Below, one piece after another: positions 51,850 to 60,711 of a stretch of 64,000 bases of DNA; the stretch's first letter is position 1; every line of letters starts with the position of its first letter. The position numbers and the translations under genes are program-made. The notes below the pieces were generated by a model. It was given only the letters and a program-made list of their open reading frames with translations, had not been told where the DNA came from and did not search any database. The stretch comes from Bradyrhizobium diazoefficiens USDA 110 (GTDB taxonomy: Bacteria > Pseudomonadota > Alphaproteobacteria > Rhizobiales > Xanthobacteraceae). Location of the stretch: assembly GCF_000011365.1 (NCBI RefSeq), contig NC_004463.1, positions 4,512,001-4,576,000 on the forward strand, written 5' to 3'.

Positions 51850-52502
51850 TGAAGCGCCGCGTCGCCATTCTGATTTCCGGCCGCGGCTCCAACATGGTCG
51901 CGCTGATCAAGGCAGCCAGCGCGCGGGATTTTCCGGCGGAAATTTCCCTCGTCATCTCGAACAAGGCCGATGCACCGGGGCTCGAACGGGCCAGGGCGAG
52001 CGGCGTGAACACGCTGGTGATCGAGAGCAAGCCGTTCGGCAAGGATCGCGCCGGCTTCGAGGCGGTGCTGCAGGCCGCGCTCGATCAGCACGGCATCGAG
52101 CTGATCTGTCTTGGCGGCTTCATGCGCCTGTTCACGGCCGAATTCACCAAGGCCTGGTACGGGCGGATGCTCAACATCCATCCCTCGCTGCTGCCGTCCT
52201 TCCCCGGCCTCGACCCGCACGGTCAGGCCCTGCGCGCCGGCGTGAAACTGTCTGGCGCGACGGTGCACTTCGTGATCCCCGAGACCGATGCCGGCCCGAT
52301 CGTGATGCAGGGCGCGGTTCCCGTCAGCGACCACGATACAGCGGACACGCTGTCGGAACGCATCCTCGAAGTCGAGCACCGCATCTATCCGGCCGCGCTG
52401 CGGCTATTGGCGACCGGCAAGGTCCAGATCGAGGGCGATGTCTGCAAGACGGCGGGCAGCGGACCGTCGGAGAATTTCCTGGTTTCGCCCGTGGCGAGCT
52501 GA
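51849..52502 (+). CDS. purN: Phosphoribosylglycinamide formyltransferase
   Basis: 217 residues starting [20 protein letters not shown]. The catalytic Asn-His pair is in LNIHPSLLPSFPGLDPHGQA and the Asp in PETDAGPIVMQGAV. It transfers a formyl group from 10-formyltetrahydrofolate to GAR in purine synthesis. Ends 33 bases before the terminator of the convergent cold shock gene. Confidence 0.97.
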   Translation: MKRRVAILISGRGSNMVALIKAASARDFPAEISLVISNKADAPGLERARASGVNTLVIESKPFGKDRAGFEAVLQAALDQHGIELICLGGFMRLFTAEFTKAWYGRMLNIHPSLLPSFPGLDPHGQALRAGVKLSGATVHFVIPETDAGPIVMQGAVPVSDHDTADTLSERILEVEHRIYPAALRLLATGKVQIEGDVCKTAGSGPSENFLVSPVAS

Positions 52503-52535
52503 GGCGCCGTCGCGTTTCGTCGTCACAAACAAAAT

Positions 52536-52554
52536 CCCCCGGCAGAGCCGGGGG
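52536..52554 (-). terminator. Terminator of the cold shock gene
   Basis: CCCCCGGC (52536-52543) pairs with GCCGGGGG (52547-52554) around AGA. Read on the minus strand the stem is followed by ATTTTGTTTGT, a proper T run. The purN message from the other side would run into the same stem. Confidence 0.8.
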
Positions 52555-52588
52555 CATCGTCGTGATGTCTCGCGTGTGGAACGAGAGA

Positions 52589-52795
52589 TCAGGAGACCTT
52601 GAGGTTCTCCGCGGATGATTTTCCGCGGTTCTCCACGAGGTCGTATTCAACCACCTGGTTTTCGTTGAGGGTGGAGAGTCCAGCACGCTCGACGGCGGAG
52701 ATGTGGACGAACACGTCCTTGTCGCTGCCGTTCGGTTTGATGAACCCATAGCCCTTGGTCGGGTTGAACCACTTGACGGTGCCCTTTTGTGGCAT
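52589..52795 (-). CDS. Cold shock-domain RNA chaperone
   Basis: 68 residues, all one cold shock domain: GTVKWFNPTKGYGFIKPNGS carries RNP1 and DVFVHISAVERAG carries RNP2. The ending VEYDLVENRGKSSAENLKV is typical of alphaproteobacterial CspA-type proteins. It binds single-stranded RNA and DNA and melts structure. It has a clear terminator downstream and GGAGGAG upstream. Confidence 0.96.
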   Translation of the reverse strand: MPQKGTVKWFNPTKGYGFIKPNGSDKDVFVHISAVERAGLSTLNENQVVEYDLVENRGKSSAENLKVS

Positions 52796-53173
52796 CGTTC
52801 GTCTCCTCCGCTAGATACAAAAAAGACGCGGCCGCTTTTCGCGTGCCACGCCACAAACGGGCTTCCGGAAGTCTGTTCGAGTCTTGAGTCTCAATGTCGC
52901 GAAACGCACAGCCGAGCGCCAATTCCGATTGTGTCGGATATTGCAACACGAAAATCGCGCGTTAGCAAGCCATGCGCGAATTTCAAGGCCGGGCCGGGAG
53001 TGCCCGTCTGCAATTTCCGACCTGTGGCCGCGGAACCACAATCGGGAGCAATCACCCCCGTCTCAAGGCGCCAGCCGGTTGACCCTCCGTAACAGTTCGG
53101 CGCAAATCGCAGCATGCGTGCGCCGCTCGTGTTGCATTTTTGCGCGCCGCCATTTGCTTCGGGATTTGTCGTC
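52796..53173. promoter_or_regulatory. Divergent spacer between cold shock and autotransporter genes
   Basis: About 380 bases, or 320 if the autotransporter starts at 53114. The side next to the cold shock gene is somewhat AT-rich and could encode the long structured leader common to csp genes. A small stem CTTCCGGAAG lies near 52862. No open frame here looks real, and no clear promoter boxes were identified. Confidence 0.35.
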
Positions 53174-54337
53174 ATGCGCTGCACATCGCAGCCCTCCGGG
53201 ACACGGCAGACGATCGGGCTGAACCGCGTCCGCCGGGGCGCGGCAGCGATCGCGATGTTGGTTGCGCTCGTCGTGGCGATTTTGGCGGCGACGCCCGGCT
53301 ACGCGCAGACCCCGACGCCAACGCCGACCCCAACCCCAACGCCCACGCCGTCGCCGACGCCAATTCCGATGCCTACCTCGACCAATTACGACCAGTCGGT
53401 CGGTAACAGCACGCTCAATCTCGGGTCGGGGTTTCTGGAGCGGCTCGGCAACCAGGCGTCGGGTGGTTTCAACCGGGCGTTCCGGACCAATCCGGGCGGC
53501 GGCGGCGCGTCCGCAAGCACGGAAGATCCCCGTTACCGCACCTGGTTCGAGGGCTACGGTATTTCGGTCCGCACCGACGCGCAGGGGGATTTCGTCGGCG
53601 ACAAGCGCAAGACGTTTGGCGGCGTCGCCGGCTTCGGCGCGCGACTCGCGCCTGGCGTCAATCTCGGCTTCTCCGTCGATCAGAGCCACACCGATATCGA
53701 CGTGCCGCTCGCGCTCCAGTCGGCGACGCTCGATTTGACCCAGGTCGGTTTCAACGGCTCGATCGACAAAGGCCCGTGGACCTGGGCGTTCGCGGTGGTG
53801 CACGGTTTCGGCAAGGTCCGTTCCAGCAGGGATACCGGCTTTGGCGTTGCCTCCGCCGGCTATCGCGCCGCGGTCGACGGCGCACTGACCGAGATCAGCT
53901 ACTACTGGACCAAGGATCAGATGCGCGTCGTGCCCAAGGGTGCGCTCGAATATGTCCGCGCCACCAGTGCGGCATTCCAGGAGGCTGGCGGCCTCGATCC
54001 GCTCAACGTCGGCTCGACGGCGCTCTCGCGCGCGCGTGTCATGATCGGGGCCGAGGTCGGGCGCTACTTCATCTTCGACCAGAAGATTCTGGATCTCTCA
54101 GCGTACGGCAAGTTCGTTGACAATTTTTACCAGAACCTCGGCTCGGTCCAGGTCAGCCTCGGGACCCAGAGCATCGTCGTCCCCGGCATCGGTGAGAGCC
54201 GCTACGGCATGGATGCCGGCGCCTCAGCCTCGCTCAGCCTGACCAACACCGCGCGGCTCTACGTCAATTACGACGGCAAGTTCCGCAACGAGCTCACCTC
54301 GCACCAGGGCACGGTCGGCTTCGAGTATCGGTGGTGA
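53174..54337 (+). CDS. Autotransporter-type outer membrane beta-barrel protein with Thr-Pro repeat
   Basis: 387 residues from the ATG at 53174; an ATG at 53114 is also in frame. A long signal peptide (GAAAIAMLVALVVAILAATP) is followed by a run of Thr-Pro dipeptides (53308-53370, TPTPTPTPTPTP then SPTPIPMP). The rest is a barrel of the autotransporter C-terminal family: RTWFEGYGISVRTDAQGDFV, alternating aromatic strands and a final Tyr-Arg-Trp. There is almost no passenger domain, only about 60 residues. Export of a passenger is unlikely; a porin-like or surface role is possible. Confidence 0.8.
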   Translation: MRCTSQPSGTRQTIGLNRVRRGAAAIAMLVALVVAILAATPGYAQTPTPTPTPTPTPTPSPTPIPMPTSTNYDQSVGNSTLNLGSGFLERLGNQASGGFNRAFRTNPGGGGASASTEDPRYRTWFEGYGISVRTDAQGDFVGDKRKTFGGVAGFGARLAPGVNLGFSVDQSHTDIDVPLALQSATLDLTQVGFNGSIDKGPWTWAFAVVHGFGKVRSSRDTGFGVASAGYRAAVDGALTEISYYWTKDQMRVVPKGALEYVRATSAAFQEAGGLDPLNVGSTALSRARVMIGAEVGRYFIFDQKILDLSAYGKFVDNFYQNLGSVQVSLGTQSIVVPGIGESRYGMDAGASASLSLTNTARLYVNYDGKFRNELTSHQGTVGFEYRW

Positions 54338-54355
54338 GGCACAGCTCGCCTGCGC

Positions 54356-55366
54356 CTATGTCGGCGTCGTCGCGACATAGCCTTTCAATCCAAAGCCTTC
54401 GCGCGCGGCCGTCATCATCGGCACCAGCGCATTCGGATGGATGAATTCGTCGCGGAAGCAGGGATAAGTCTTGGGGTCGAAGATCTTCTTCAGCCAGTCG
54501 ACCACGATCTTGTGGCGCTCGGAATCGCGAAACTCCTTGTGATAGGTGAGCCATAGGTCGGCGTGGTGGCTCACGCCGAGATCGACGGCAATGAACGGTG
54601 CGCCGAGCGCGATCGACACCGTCGGCAGGAAGCCGATGCCGGCGCCGCGCTCAACCGCATAGAGTACGCCGACCGAGGAGTTGGTCTTGATTCCGACGAT
54701 GCCCTCGAGCGTCTCCAGCCCGAGCACGCGGGCATAGGCGGTGTCGTCGACCTGCGGAGCACTCTGCTTGATGATGCGGTGGTTCTTCAATTCGGCGAGC
54801 GTCGCCGGCAGGCCGTAGAGGCTTTCGTACTCCTTGGAGACGAAGGGATAAATGTGCAGACGGCCGAGCTTTGCGACGATCAGATCGGGGTTGGTCGGCG
54901 GCTCGAGCTGGATCGCGATATCGGACTCGAGCCGCGCGACGTCGGCCTGCTCCATCGCGCAGCGCAGATCGACGGTGATCTTGCGATAGGTTTTCTGGAA
55001 ATCGATCAGCCGCGGCAGGATCCAGAAATTGCCGGGACCTTCCGTCACTGCGACGCGCACGGTGCCCGACGTGTCGTTCGACGAGCGCGAGGCGCGCCGG
55101 AAGACGTTGAAGGCATGACGCTCCATATGCGCGACGTCGGCAATCATTGCCGTGCCTTCGTCGCTGAGCGTGAGCCCGCTCTGGTCGCGCAGGAACAGCT
55201 TGCAGTCGATGCTCTCTTCGAGCCGGTCGATCCGGCGCATCAGCGTCGTCGAGGTGAGGCCGAGCTCTTCGGCGGCGTTGCGGAAACTTTTATATTTTGC
55301 GCACGCTAGAAATAGCTTCAAATCGTCCCAGGACGCGTCCAGGGCTTCTTCACGGTGCTGCGTCAT
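54356..55366 (-). CDS. LysR family transcriptional regulator
   Basis: 336 residues from the ATG at 55366 (MTQHREEALDASWDDLKLFL); in-frame ATGs at 55396 and 55411 exist and none has an ideal ribosome binding site. Helix-turn-helix: SFRNAAEELGLTSTTLMRRI then DRLEESIDCKLFLRD. The C-terminal part is a substrate-binding-like effector domain. Divergent from the two GNAT-like genes; its natural target is the 104-base spacer it shares with them. Confidence 0.9.
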   Translation of the reverse strand: MTQHREEALDASWDDLKLFLACAKYKSFRNAAEELGLTSTTLMRRIDRLEESIDCKLFLRDQSGLTLSDEGTAMIADVAHMERHAFNVFRRASRSSNDTSGTVRVAVTEGPGNFWILPRLIDFQKTYRKITVDLRCAMEQADVARLESDIAIQLEPPTNPDLIVAKLGRLHIYPFVSKEYESLYGLPATLAELKNHRIIKQSAPQVDDTAYARVLGLETLEGIVGIKTNSSVGVLYAVERGAGIGFLPTVSIALGAPFIAVDLGVSHHADLWLTYHKEFRDSERHKIVVDWLKKIFDPKTYPCFRDEFIHPNALVPMMTAAREGFGLKGYVATTPT

Positions 55367-55470
55367 CGCAGCACCCCGGTGCAATAACTGCTGCATACTC
55401 CTGGTCCCCAACCGCTAAGCTCGACATAGCGGGGCACGAAAGCCGCAGACGATAGAAGGGCGATCAGGCT

Positions 55471-56082
55471 ATGGAAAGGGGCTCCTTTGCCGCAAGGCAT
55501 GATTTCGACGCGCTGCCGCTCAGTCCGGATGTCGACGTCCGTTGCGCGCAATTTTCTGAAATTGCGGCACTTTCCGAGATGGCGCGCCGGCTGGTGCCCG
55601 GCGTGCAGCTCGGAACCGCGGAGCTTGCAAAATACTTCACCTTCGATCCTCAGAGCATCCTGACGTTCAGCCGGAACGGCAAGCTGCTCGGTGGCATGGC
55701 CTTCCTGTTCCTGAGCGACCGCGGGCACGATGCCTTGTTGCTCGACGAGATTTGCCTCACCGCGCCGGAGACGCACTATCTGGCTTCCGCGAAGGAGGAG
55801 GTTGCTGCCATCTACATCTGGGCGGTCGCGGCGACGGGCCGTGGCATCGCTGGTCTCGGCAAGGCCGCGGCGCACCTCCGACAGCCAAGATTTCGCGGCG
55901 CGGATTGCTATGCGCAGCCTTCAACCGTGGCCGGACGCGACATCATGAGGGCGACCGGCTTCGAGCCTGTCCCGAGTTTCCAACCCGACCTGTGGTGCTA
56001 CGAGCGCCCATGGCACCGGCGGCCGATGCGCATGCCGGGCGCGATCATCCAAGCAAGGAGTTTTGCAGATGCACGGCACTAG
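55471..56082 (+). CDS. GNAT-like protein of unknown substrate
   Basis: 203 residues. The region ILTFSRNGKLLGGMAFLFLS and the helical end FRGADCYAQPSTVAGRDIMR then ATGFEPVPSFQPD resemble an acyl-CoA N-acyltransferase fold, but the acetyl-CoA pyrophosphate loop (R/Q-x-x-G-x-G/A) is only weakly present (TGRGIAGLGKAAAHLRQ). It could be a divergent acyltransferase. Its stop lies 13 bases inside the next gene, so the two are coupled. Confidence 0.75.
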   Translation: MERGSFAARHDFDALPLSPDVDVRCAQFSEIAALSEMARRLVPGVQLGTAELAKYFTFDPQSILTFSRNGKLLGGMAFLFLSDRGHDALLLDEICLTAPETHYLASAKEEVAAIYIWAVAATGRGIAGLGKAAAHLRQPRFRGADCYAQPSTVAGRDIMRATGFEPVPSFQPDLWCYERPWHRRPMRMPGAIIQARSFADARH

Positions 56083-56689
56083 GATTCCCCCGGCGAAGCC
56101 CGACTCCCGCGCCATCACCATCCGCCTTGCGCGCAATCCCAACGATCTCATGCTGGTCACCGCCATCCGCTCGGCGGTCTATCTCGCCGAGCAGGATTGT
56201 CCGTTCGAGGAGGAGTTCGACGGCAACGACATGGTAGCCGCGCATTTCATCGGCTTTGTCGGCAGCGAGCCTGCGGGCTGCCTGCGGGTGCGCTTCTTCG
56301 GCGATTTCGCCAAGGTCGAGCGGCTCGCGGTGCGACACCAATATCGGCGATCGCGCGTCTCGTTCAAGCTGGTGCAGGCGAGCGTCGACTATGTGAAGCG
56401 CAAAGGGTTTCGCAAGATCTACGGCCAGGCGCAGGACCGGCTGGTCGATTTCTGGGCCCATTTCGGCGCCAAGCCGCTCGGCCACAATCGCAAGATCACC
56501 TTCTCGGATTTTTCCTACACGGAAATGCTGCTGGAGATCGAGCCGGGTCCGGACGCCATCACGCTGGACAGCGATCCCTATGTCATCATCCGTCCCGAGG
56601 GCGATTGGGACCGGCCGGGCGTGCTTGACGCCTCGGCGGGGCGGGCGGTGACCTCGCCGCTGCGGGATCTCGCGCTCGCCGATCACTGA
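56069..56689 (+). CDS. GNAT family N-acetyltransferase
   Basis: 206 residues from the ATG at 56069 with AAGGAG 8 bases upstream. It contains AIRSAVYLAEQDCPFEEEFD, GCLRVRFFGDFAKVERLAVR, then a basic RSRVSFKLVQASVDYVKRKG in the acyl-CoA loop position, and RKIYGQAQDRLVDFWAHFGA. The fold is clear, the substrate is not; the arrangement also recalls long-chain acyl amino acid synthases. It overlaps the previous gene and is followed after 25 bases by the isochorismatase-like gene. Confidence 0.87.
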   Translation: MHGTRIPPAKPDSRAITIRLARNPNDLMLVTAIRSAVYLAEQDCPFEEEFDGNDMVAAHFIGFVGSEPAGCLRVRFFGDFAKVERLAVRHQYRRSRVSFKLVQASVDYVKRKGFRKIYGQAQDRLVDFWAHFGAKPLGHNRKITFSDFSYTEMLLEIEPGPDAITLDSDPYVIIRPEGDWDRPGVLDASAGRAVTSPLRDLALADH

Positions 56690-56714
56690 AACTGGTGCAG
56701 CTCTGCGCAAGATA

Positions 56715-57278
56715 ATGCTGACTTCCAACACCGATGATCCGCCGATCCTGGTTTGTGCGGATCTCCAGGTCGAATATCTGACCCCAGGGCGTCGCCACGT
56801 CATCCTCGACGGCGAGGCGGCCACTGCGCGCTGCCTGGAACTCCTGATGCTGTGGCGCGACAATCTCTGGCCCGTGATGCATCTGAAGCGTATCGCCCAG
56901 GCGGCCTGGTTCAATCCGGCATCCAGGCTGACCGATTGGATCGCCGAGACCAAGCCGCGGCCCGGCGAGATGACGTTCGAGCACCCGCTGCCCTCGGCCT
57001 ACAGCTCGGCGCGGTTTGTGGACTACATGTCCAATATCCGCAATGTGCGCTGCGTCTTGGTCGGCTTCTCCCTGGACGAGACCATCCTCGCCACCGCCGT
57101 TGACGGGTTTCACCGCAGCCATCGTTATCAGGTGGTGGCCGACGCCGTGGCCTGCCGCCAGCCGGGCGCGGGCGATGCCGCCGCCTACAAGCATGCGGTA
57201 GTGAATGTCATCGGTAACTTTGCTACGATCCAGTCCAGCGCCGAACTGATCAGAACCAGCGGCGCCGTTGCGGTATAG
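56715..57278 (+). CDS. Isochorismatase-fold protein lacking the catalytic Cys
   Basis: 187 residues. Asp16 in ILVCADLQVEYL aligns with the family Asp. The strand and helix that should read G-x-S-T-D-x-C-x-x-x-T-A read GFSLDETILATA (117-128), so the nucleophile position is Thr123. The Lys of the triad is also not obvious (the region reads EHPLPSAYSSARF). The fold is likely kept, but amidase or hydrolase chemistry is unlikely. It may bind a ligand or act with the neighbouring GNAT proteins. Confidence 0.8.
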   Translation: MLTSNTDDPPILVCADLQVEYLTPGRRHVILDGEAATARCLELLMLWRDNLWPVMHLKRIAQAAWFNPASRLTDWIAETKPRPGEMTFEHPLPSAYSSARFVDYMSNIRNVRCVLVGFSLDETILATAVDGFHRSHRYQVVADAVACRQPGAGDAAAYKHAVVNVIGNFATIQSSAELIRTSGAVAV

Positions 57279-57312
57279 GCGGCCGCGATCGGCGGATGGA
57301 TGGGGTGGGACA

Positions 57313-57486
57313 TTGTCACGGGGAGACGAGCTCAAGGAGCTGGCAAGCGACCTGTCGCGTGCCGTCGAGACGGCGCGCCGCGTCGGCTTGCCCACGACCG
57401 TCTATCTGCTCTCGATGGCGCTCGTGGAGGTGCGGGAAGCCGCTGCTGCCGCCGACGATGGTGATGATGATGACAGCGCGGCCTGA
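57313..57486 (+). CDS. Small acidic hypothetical protein
   Basis: 57 residues from a TTG at 57313 with GGTGGGA upstream; an earlier TTG at 57268 overlaps the previous gene. The first part (RGDELKELASDLSRAVETAR) is helical and amphipathic, followed by VGLPTTVYLLSMALVEVREA and an Asp-rich tail (DDGDDDDSAA). It could be a small dimerising or adaptor protein. The start codon is uncertain and the family unknown, but reading frame and position are consistent with a gene. Confidence 0.45.
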   Translation: MSRGDELKELASDLSRAVETARRVGLPTTVYLLSMALVEVREAAAAADDGDDDDSAA

Positions 57487-57629
57487 GAGCTGTTCCGTGT
57501 GCGGCTTTGTGCAACGCTGCTGAGCGCCTGCTGCCGACGAATTGGCGTTGCAAGTTCTGCGTTGTCGCAATAGCCAAGAGATGACGCTGGCCGCGCCGGC
57601 GATGTGACGACCTTGAGGATCTTTCGCAA

Positions 57630-59012
57630 ATGTCCATGCTGCCGAATTCGCAAGAGGCCCGGGATGTGGCCTACCAGCTCCATCCCTACACCAACGCGCG
57701 CGCCCATCAGCAGGCCGGTCCCCTGGTGATCGAGCGCGGCGAGGGCCCTTACGTCTTCGACGCATCGGGCAAGCGCTATTTCGAGGCGATGGCCGGCCTG
57801 TGGAGCGTCGGGCTCGGCTTCAATGAGAAGCGCCTGGTCGAGGCTGCGCACAAGCAGATGCTGGCGCTGCCGTTCTACCACACGTTCTCCGCCAAATCGC
57901 ATGGGCCCTCGATCGATCTCGCCGAGAAGCTGGTGGCGCTCGCGCCGGTGCCGATGAGCAAGGTGTTCTTCACCAATTCCGGCTCGGAGGCGAACGACAC
58001 CGTCCTGAAGCTGATCGCCTATCGCTCCAATGCGCTCGGCCAGCCGCAGCGCAAGAAGGTGATCAGCCGGATGCGCGCCTATCACGGCGTCACCATCGCG
58101 TCGGCCAGCCTCACGGGCCTGCCGAACAACCACCGCTCGTTCGACCTGCCGCTGCCGAACATCCTGCACACGGGCTCGCCGCACTTCTACAAGGACGGCG
58201 CGCCGGGCGAGAGCGAGGAGGCGTTTGCCACGCGCCGGGCCGAGGAGCTCGACGCGCTGATCCAGAAGGAAGGGCCGGATACGATCGCAGCCTTCTTCGG
58301 CGAGCCGGTGATGGGAGCGGGCGGCGTCATCGTGCCGCCGGCGACCTATTGGGACAAGATCCAGGCGGTCCTGAAGAAGTACGACATCCTGCTGGTCGCC
58401 GACGAGGTGATCTGCGGCTTCGGCCGCACCGGCAAGATGTTCGGCTGCGAGACCTATGGCATCAAGCCGGACGCGATCGTTGTCTCCAAGCAGATCACCT
58501 CGAGCTATTTCCCGCTGTCGGCGATCCTGATGAACGACCGCATGTTCGAGCCGATCGCGGATGAGAGCAACAAGATCGGCGTGCTCGGCCACGGTTTCAC
58601 CGCGGGCGGCCATCCGGTCGGCTCGGCGATTGCGCTGGAGAACCTTAAGATCATCGAGGAACGCGGCCTGGTCGCGCATGCCGCCGAGCTTGGCGGCTAC
58701 ATGCAGGGCAAGCTGCGTGAGCTTGCCGGCCACCCGCTGGTCGGCGAGGTCCGCGGCGTCGGCATGATCGCGGCGCTCGAGCTGGTGCTCGACAAGCAGC
58801 GCAAGACGGCAGCGGCGACACCCGGCGCCGTCGGCGGCATTGCCAGCCGCATGCTCCAGGAACGCGGTGTGATCTCCCGCAACATGCTCGATGCCATCGC
58901 CATCTGCCCGCCGCTGATCGTCAACAAGACCCAGATCGACGAGCTGGTGGCGGCGATATCGGGCGTGCTGGAGGATATGAAGGCGGAGGTGGCGAAGCTG
59001 ACGCCGGCGTAA
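57630..59012 (+). CDS. Class III omega-aminotransferase
   Basis: 460 residues. FTNSGSEANDTVLKLIAYRS binds pyridoxal phosphate, LLVADEVICGFGRTGKMFGC carries the Asp that contacts the pyridine N, and the Schiff-base Lys is in AIVVSKQITSSYFPLS. It transfers an amino group from an omega-amino acid or amine to pyruvate or another keto acid. It ends the plus-strand group that begins at 55471, after a 143-base gap. Confidence 0.93.
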   Translation: MSMLPNSQEARDVAYQLHPYTNARAHQQAGPLVIERGEGPYVFDASGKRYFEAMAGLWSVGLGFNEKRLVEAAHKQMLALPFYHTFSAKSHGPSIDLAEKLVALAPVPMSKVFFTNSGSEANDTVLKLIAYRSNALGQPQRKKVISRMRAYHGVTIASASLTGLPNNHRSFDLPLPNILHTGSPHFYKDGAPGESEEAFATRRAEELDALIQKEGPDTIAAFFGEPVMGAGGVIVPPATYWDKIQAVLKKYDILLVADEVICGFGRTGKMFGCETYGIKPDAIVVSKQITSSYFPLSAILMNDRMFEPIADESNKIGVLGHGFTAGGHPVGSAIALENLKIIEERGLVAHAAELGGYMQGKLRELAGHPLVGEVRGVGMIAALELVLDKQRKTAAATPGAVGGIASRMLQERGVISRNMLDAIAICPPLIVNKTQIDELVAAISGVLEDMKAEVAKLTPA

Positions 59013-59059
59013 GGTCGAGCGTTTCAGTGTGGCCGGAGCAGCCGACCACATTCACCGGT

Positions 59060-59186
59060 GTCGTCCTGGCGAAAGCCAGGACCCATACCGCGTGATCCAT
59101 CGATTTGTGGCGGTTGGAGCACCGAACGCAGAGTCTTCGCCAAACTCCGCCATGGAGTAATGGGTCCTGGCTTTCGCCAGGACGAC
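59060..59186. repeat. Palindromic repeat with 27-base inverted arms
   Basis: GTCGTCCTGGCGAAAGCCAG and the following GACCCAT (59060-59086) are the exact reverse complement of 59160-59186. Each arm is itself a hairpin (CCTGGC GAAA GCCAGG). The 73-base centre has no gene. Such paired CCTGGCGAAAGCCAGG elements are scattered through Bradyrhizobium genomes. It lies between the convergent aminotransferase and rnd genes and may end both transcripts. Confidence 0.8.
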
Positions 59187-59209
59187 GACGGAGGGAGAGC
59201 GGGGCGCGC

Positions 59210-60358
59210 TTACGCCCGCTCGACCCCGATCACGCGACCCTTCTCGATCGCCAGCGCCAGCTCGCCGCGTTTCAGCTTCAGCGCGGCATCGCCGAACAGC
59301 TCGCGGCGCCAGCCGCGCAGGGCGGGGACGTCGGCCTCGTCACTGGCTGCGATCTCCTCGAGATCGTCGACAGTCGCGATCACCTTGCTTGCGACCGCAT
59401 GGCGCTCCGCAGTCATCCGCAGCAGGACCTTCAAAAGCTCGACGATGGCCGCGCCGTTGGAATTGTTGCGCGGCTTCTCCAGCTTCGGCAGCGTCGAGAA
59501 ATCCCGCGCCAGGCCGCGCTCGACCGCGGCGACGATGTCCGCGCCCCATTTGGATTTCTCGAACCCCTTCGGCACCGAGCGCAGATGGGCGAGCTTTTCC
59601 AGCGTGTTGGGCGCATGGGTGGCGATGTCGCTGACGGCCTCGTCGCGCAGCACGCGGCCGCGCGGCACGTCGCGGCTTTGCGCCTCCTGCTCGCGCCAGG
59701 CCGCGACCTCCATCAGCACCGCGAGGTCCTTCGGCTTGCGCACCCGCGTCTTCAGCCGCTCCCAGGCGCGCTCGGGGTGGAAGTCGTAGGTGCGGGGCGA
59801 GGTCAGGACCTCCATCTCGATGGAGACCCATTCGCTGCGGCGGCGCTTCTTCAGGTCGGCATCGAGCGCCGCGAATACGTCGCGCAGATGGGTGACGTCG
59901 GACACCGCGTAGTGCATCTGCTCCTTGGTCAGCGGGCGGCGCGACCAGTCGGTGAAGCGGTGGGTCTTGTCCGGGCGGTGGCCGGTGACCTTCTCGACCA
60001 GCTGGTCGTAGGCGATGCTGTCGCCATAGCCGAGCACCATGGCCGCGACCTGGGTGTCGAACACCGGATGCGGGATGATGTTGGCCTGGTGCCAGATGAT
60101 CTCGATGTCCTGCCGGGCGGCGTGGAACACCTTCAGCACGGCCTCGTTGCCCATCAGCTCGAAGAACGGCTTGAGGTCGATGCCCACGGCCAGGGTGTCG
60201 ATGACGATCGCTTCCTCGGGGCTGGCCATCTGCACCACGCACAGCAGCGGGTAATAGGTGGTCTCGCGCAGGAACTCGGTATCGACAGTAATGACGGGGT
60301 GCTTGGCCAGTCGGCTGCAGGCAGCCGCAAGGTCAGCGGTGGTGGTAATCAAATCCAT
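59210..60358 (-). CDS. rnd: Ribonuclease D
   Basis: 382 residues. DEDD exonuclease motifs: [26 protein letters not shown] and [13 protein letters not shown]. One HRDC-type helical domain follows ([20 protein letters not shown]), with a second, poorer one near the C-terminus. It trims the 3' ends of tRNA and other stable RNA. It has its own spacer upstream. Confidence 0.95.
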   Translation of the reverse strand: MDLITTTADLAAACSRLAKHPVITVDTEFLRETTYYPLLCVVQMASPEEAIVIDTLAVGIDLKPFFELMGNEAVLKVFHAARQDIEIIWHQANIIPHPVFDTQVAAMVLGYGDSIAYDQLVEKVTGHRPDKTHRFTDWSRRPLTKEQMHYAVSDVTHLRDVFAALDADLKKRRRSEWVSIEMEVLTSPRTYDFHPERAWERLKTRVRKPKDLAVLMEVAAWREQEAQSRDVPRGRVLRDEAVSDIATHAPNTLEKLAHLRSVPKGFEKSKWGADIVAAVERGLARDFSTLPKLEKPRNNSNGAAIVELLKVLLRMTAERHAVASKVIATVDDLEEIAASDEADVPALRGWRRELFGDAALKLKRGELALAIEKGRVIGVERA

Positions 60359-60474
60359 GAACGGCCCATGACACTTGATATCAGCCGTTCTGCCGAAAGC
60401 GCTGTGATGTCAAGGGGCTCGAAGCGAATTCGAGCCTTGCAATTGGGCCGGAATCGCTCCTTCCGACGAAATTC

Positions 60475-60585
60475 CTATTCGTAACGGACCCTTTGCGAGG
60501 GTTTTCGGGCGCAGGGCAGCGCCACCACGACTACGCACATGGCGACCAGCGCCAGTCCCAGGAACTCGAAAACCAACAGATCCAC
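60475..60585 (-). CDS. Possible 36-residue single-helix membrane protein
   Basis: A GTG at 60585 with GGGGGA 7 bases upstream opens 36 codons ending TAG at 60475. The product is VDLLVFEFLGLALVAMCVVV, then VALPCARKPSQRVRYE: one membrane helix followed by a basic tail. It would be too short for routine gene finding. The ribosome binding site and the helix-then-positive-tail pattern support it. The remaining spacer 60359-60474 and 60586-60711 shows nothing further. Confidence 0.45.
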   Translation of the reverse strand: MDLLVFEFLGLALVAMCVVVVALPCARKPSQRVRYE

Positions 60586-60711
60586 GGCAAAATCCCCCGA
60601 CAGAACGTTAGACTTGTCGGGAGCGTGTTGACGGTCTGTTAATTCCAATGGTTACCGGCGGTGCGGGCGGCCGGATGGTGGACAGCGGGTTAATGGCGCG
60701 GACGACCACCA

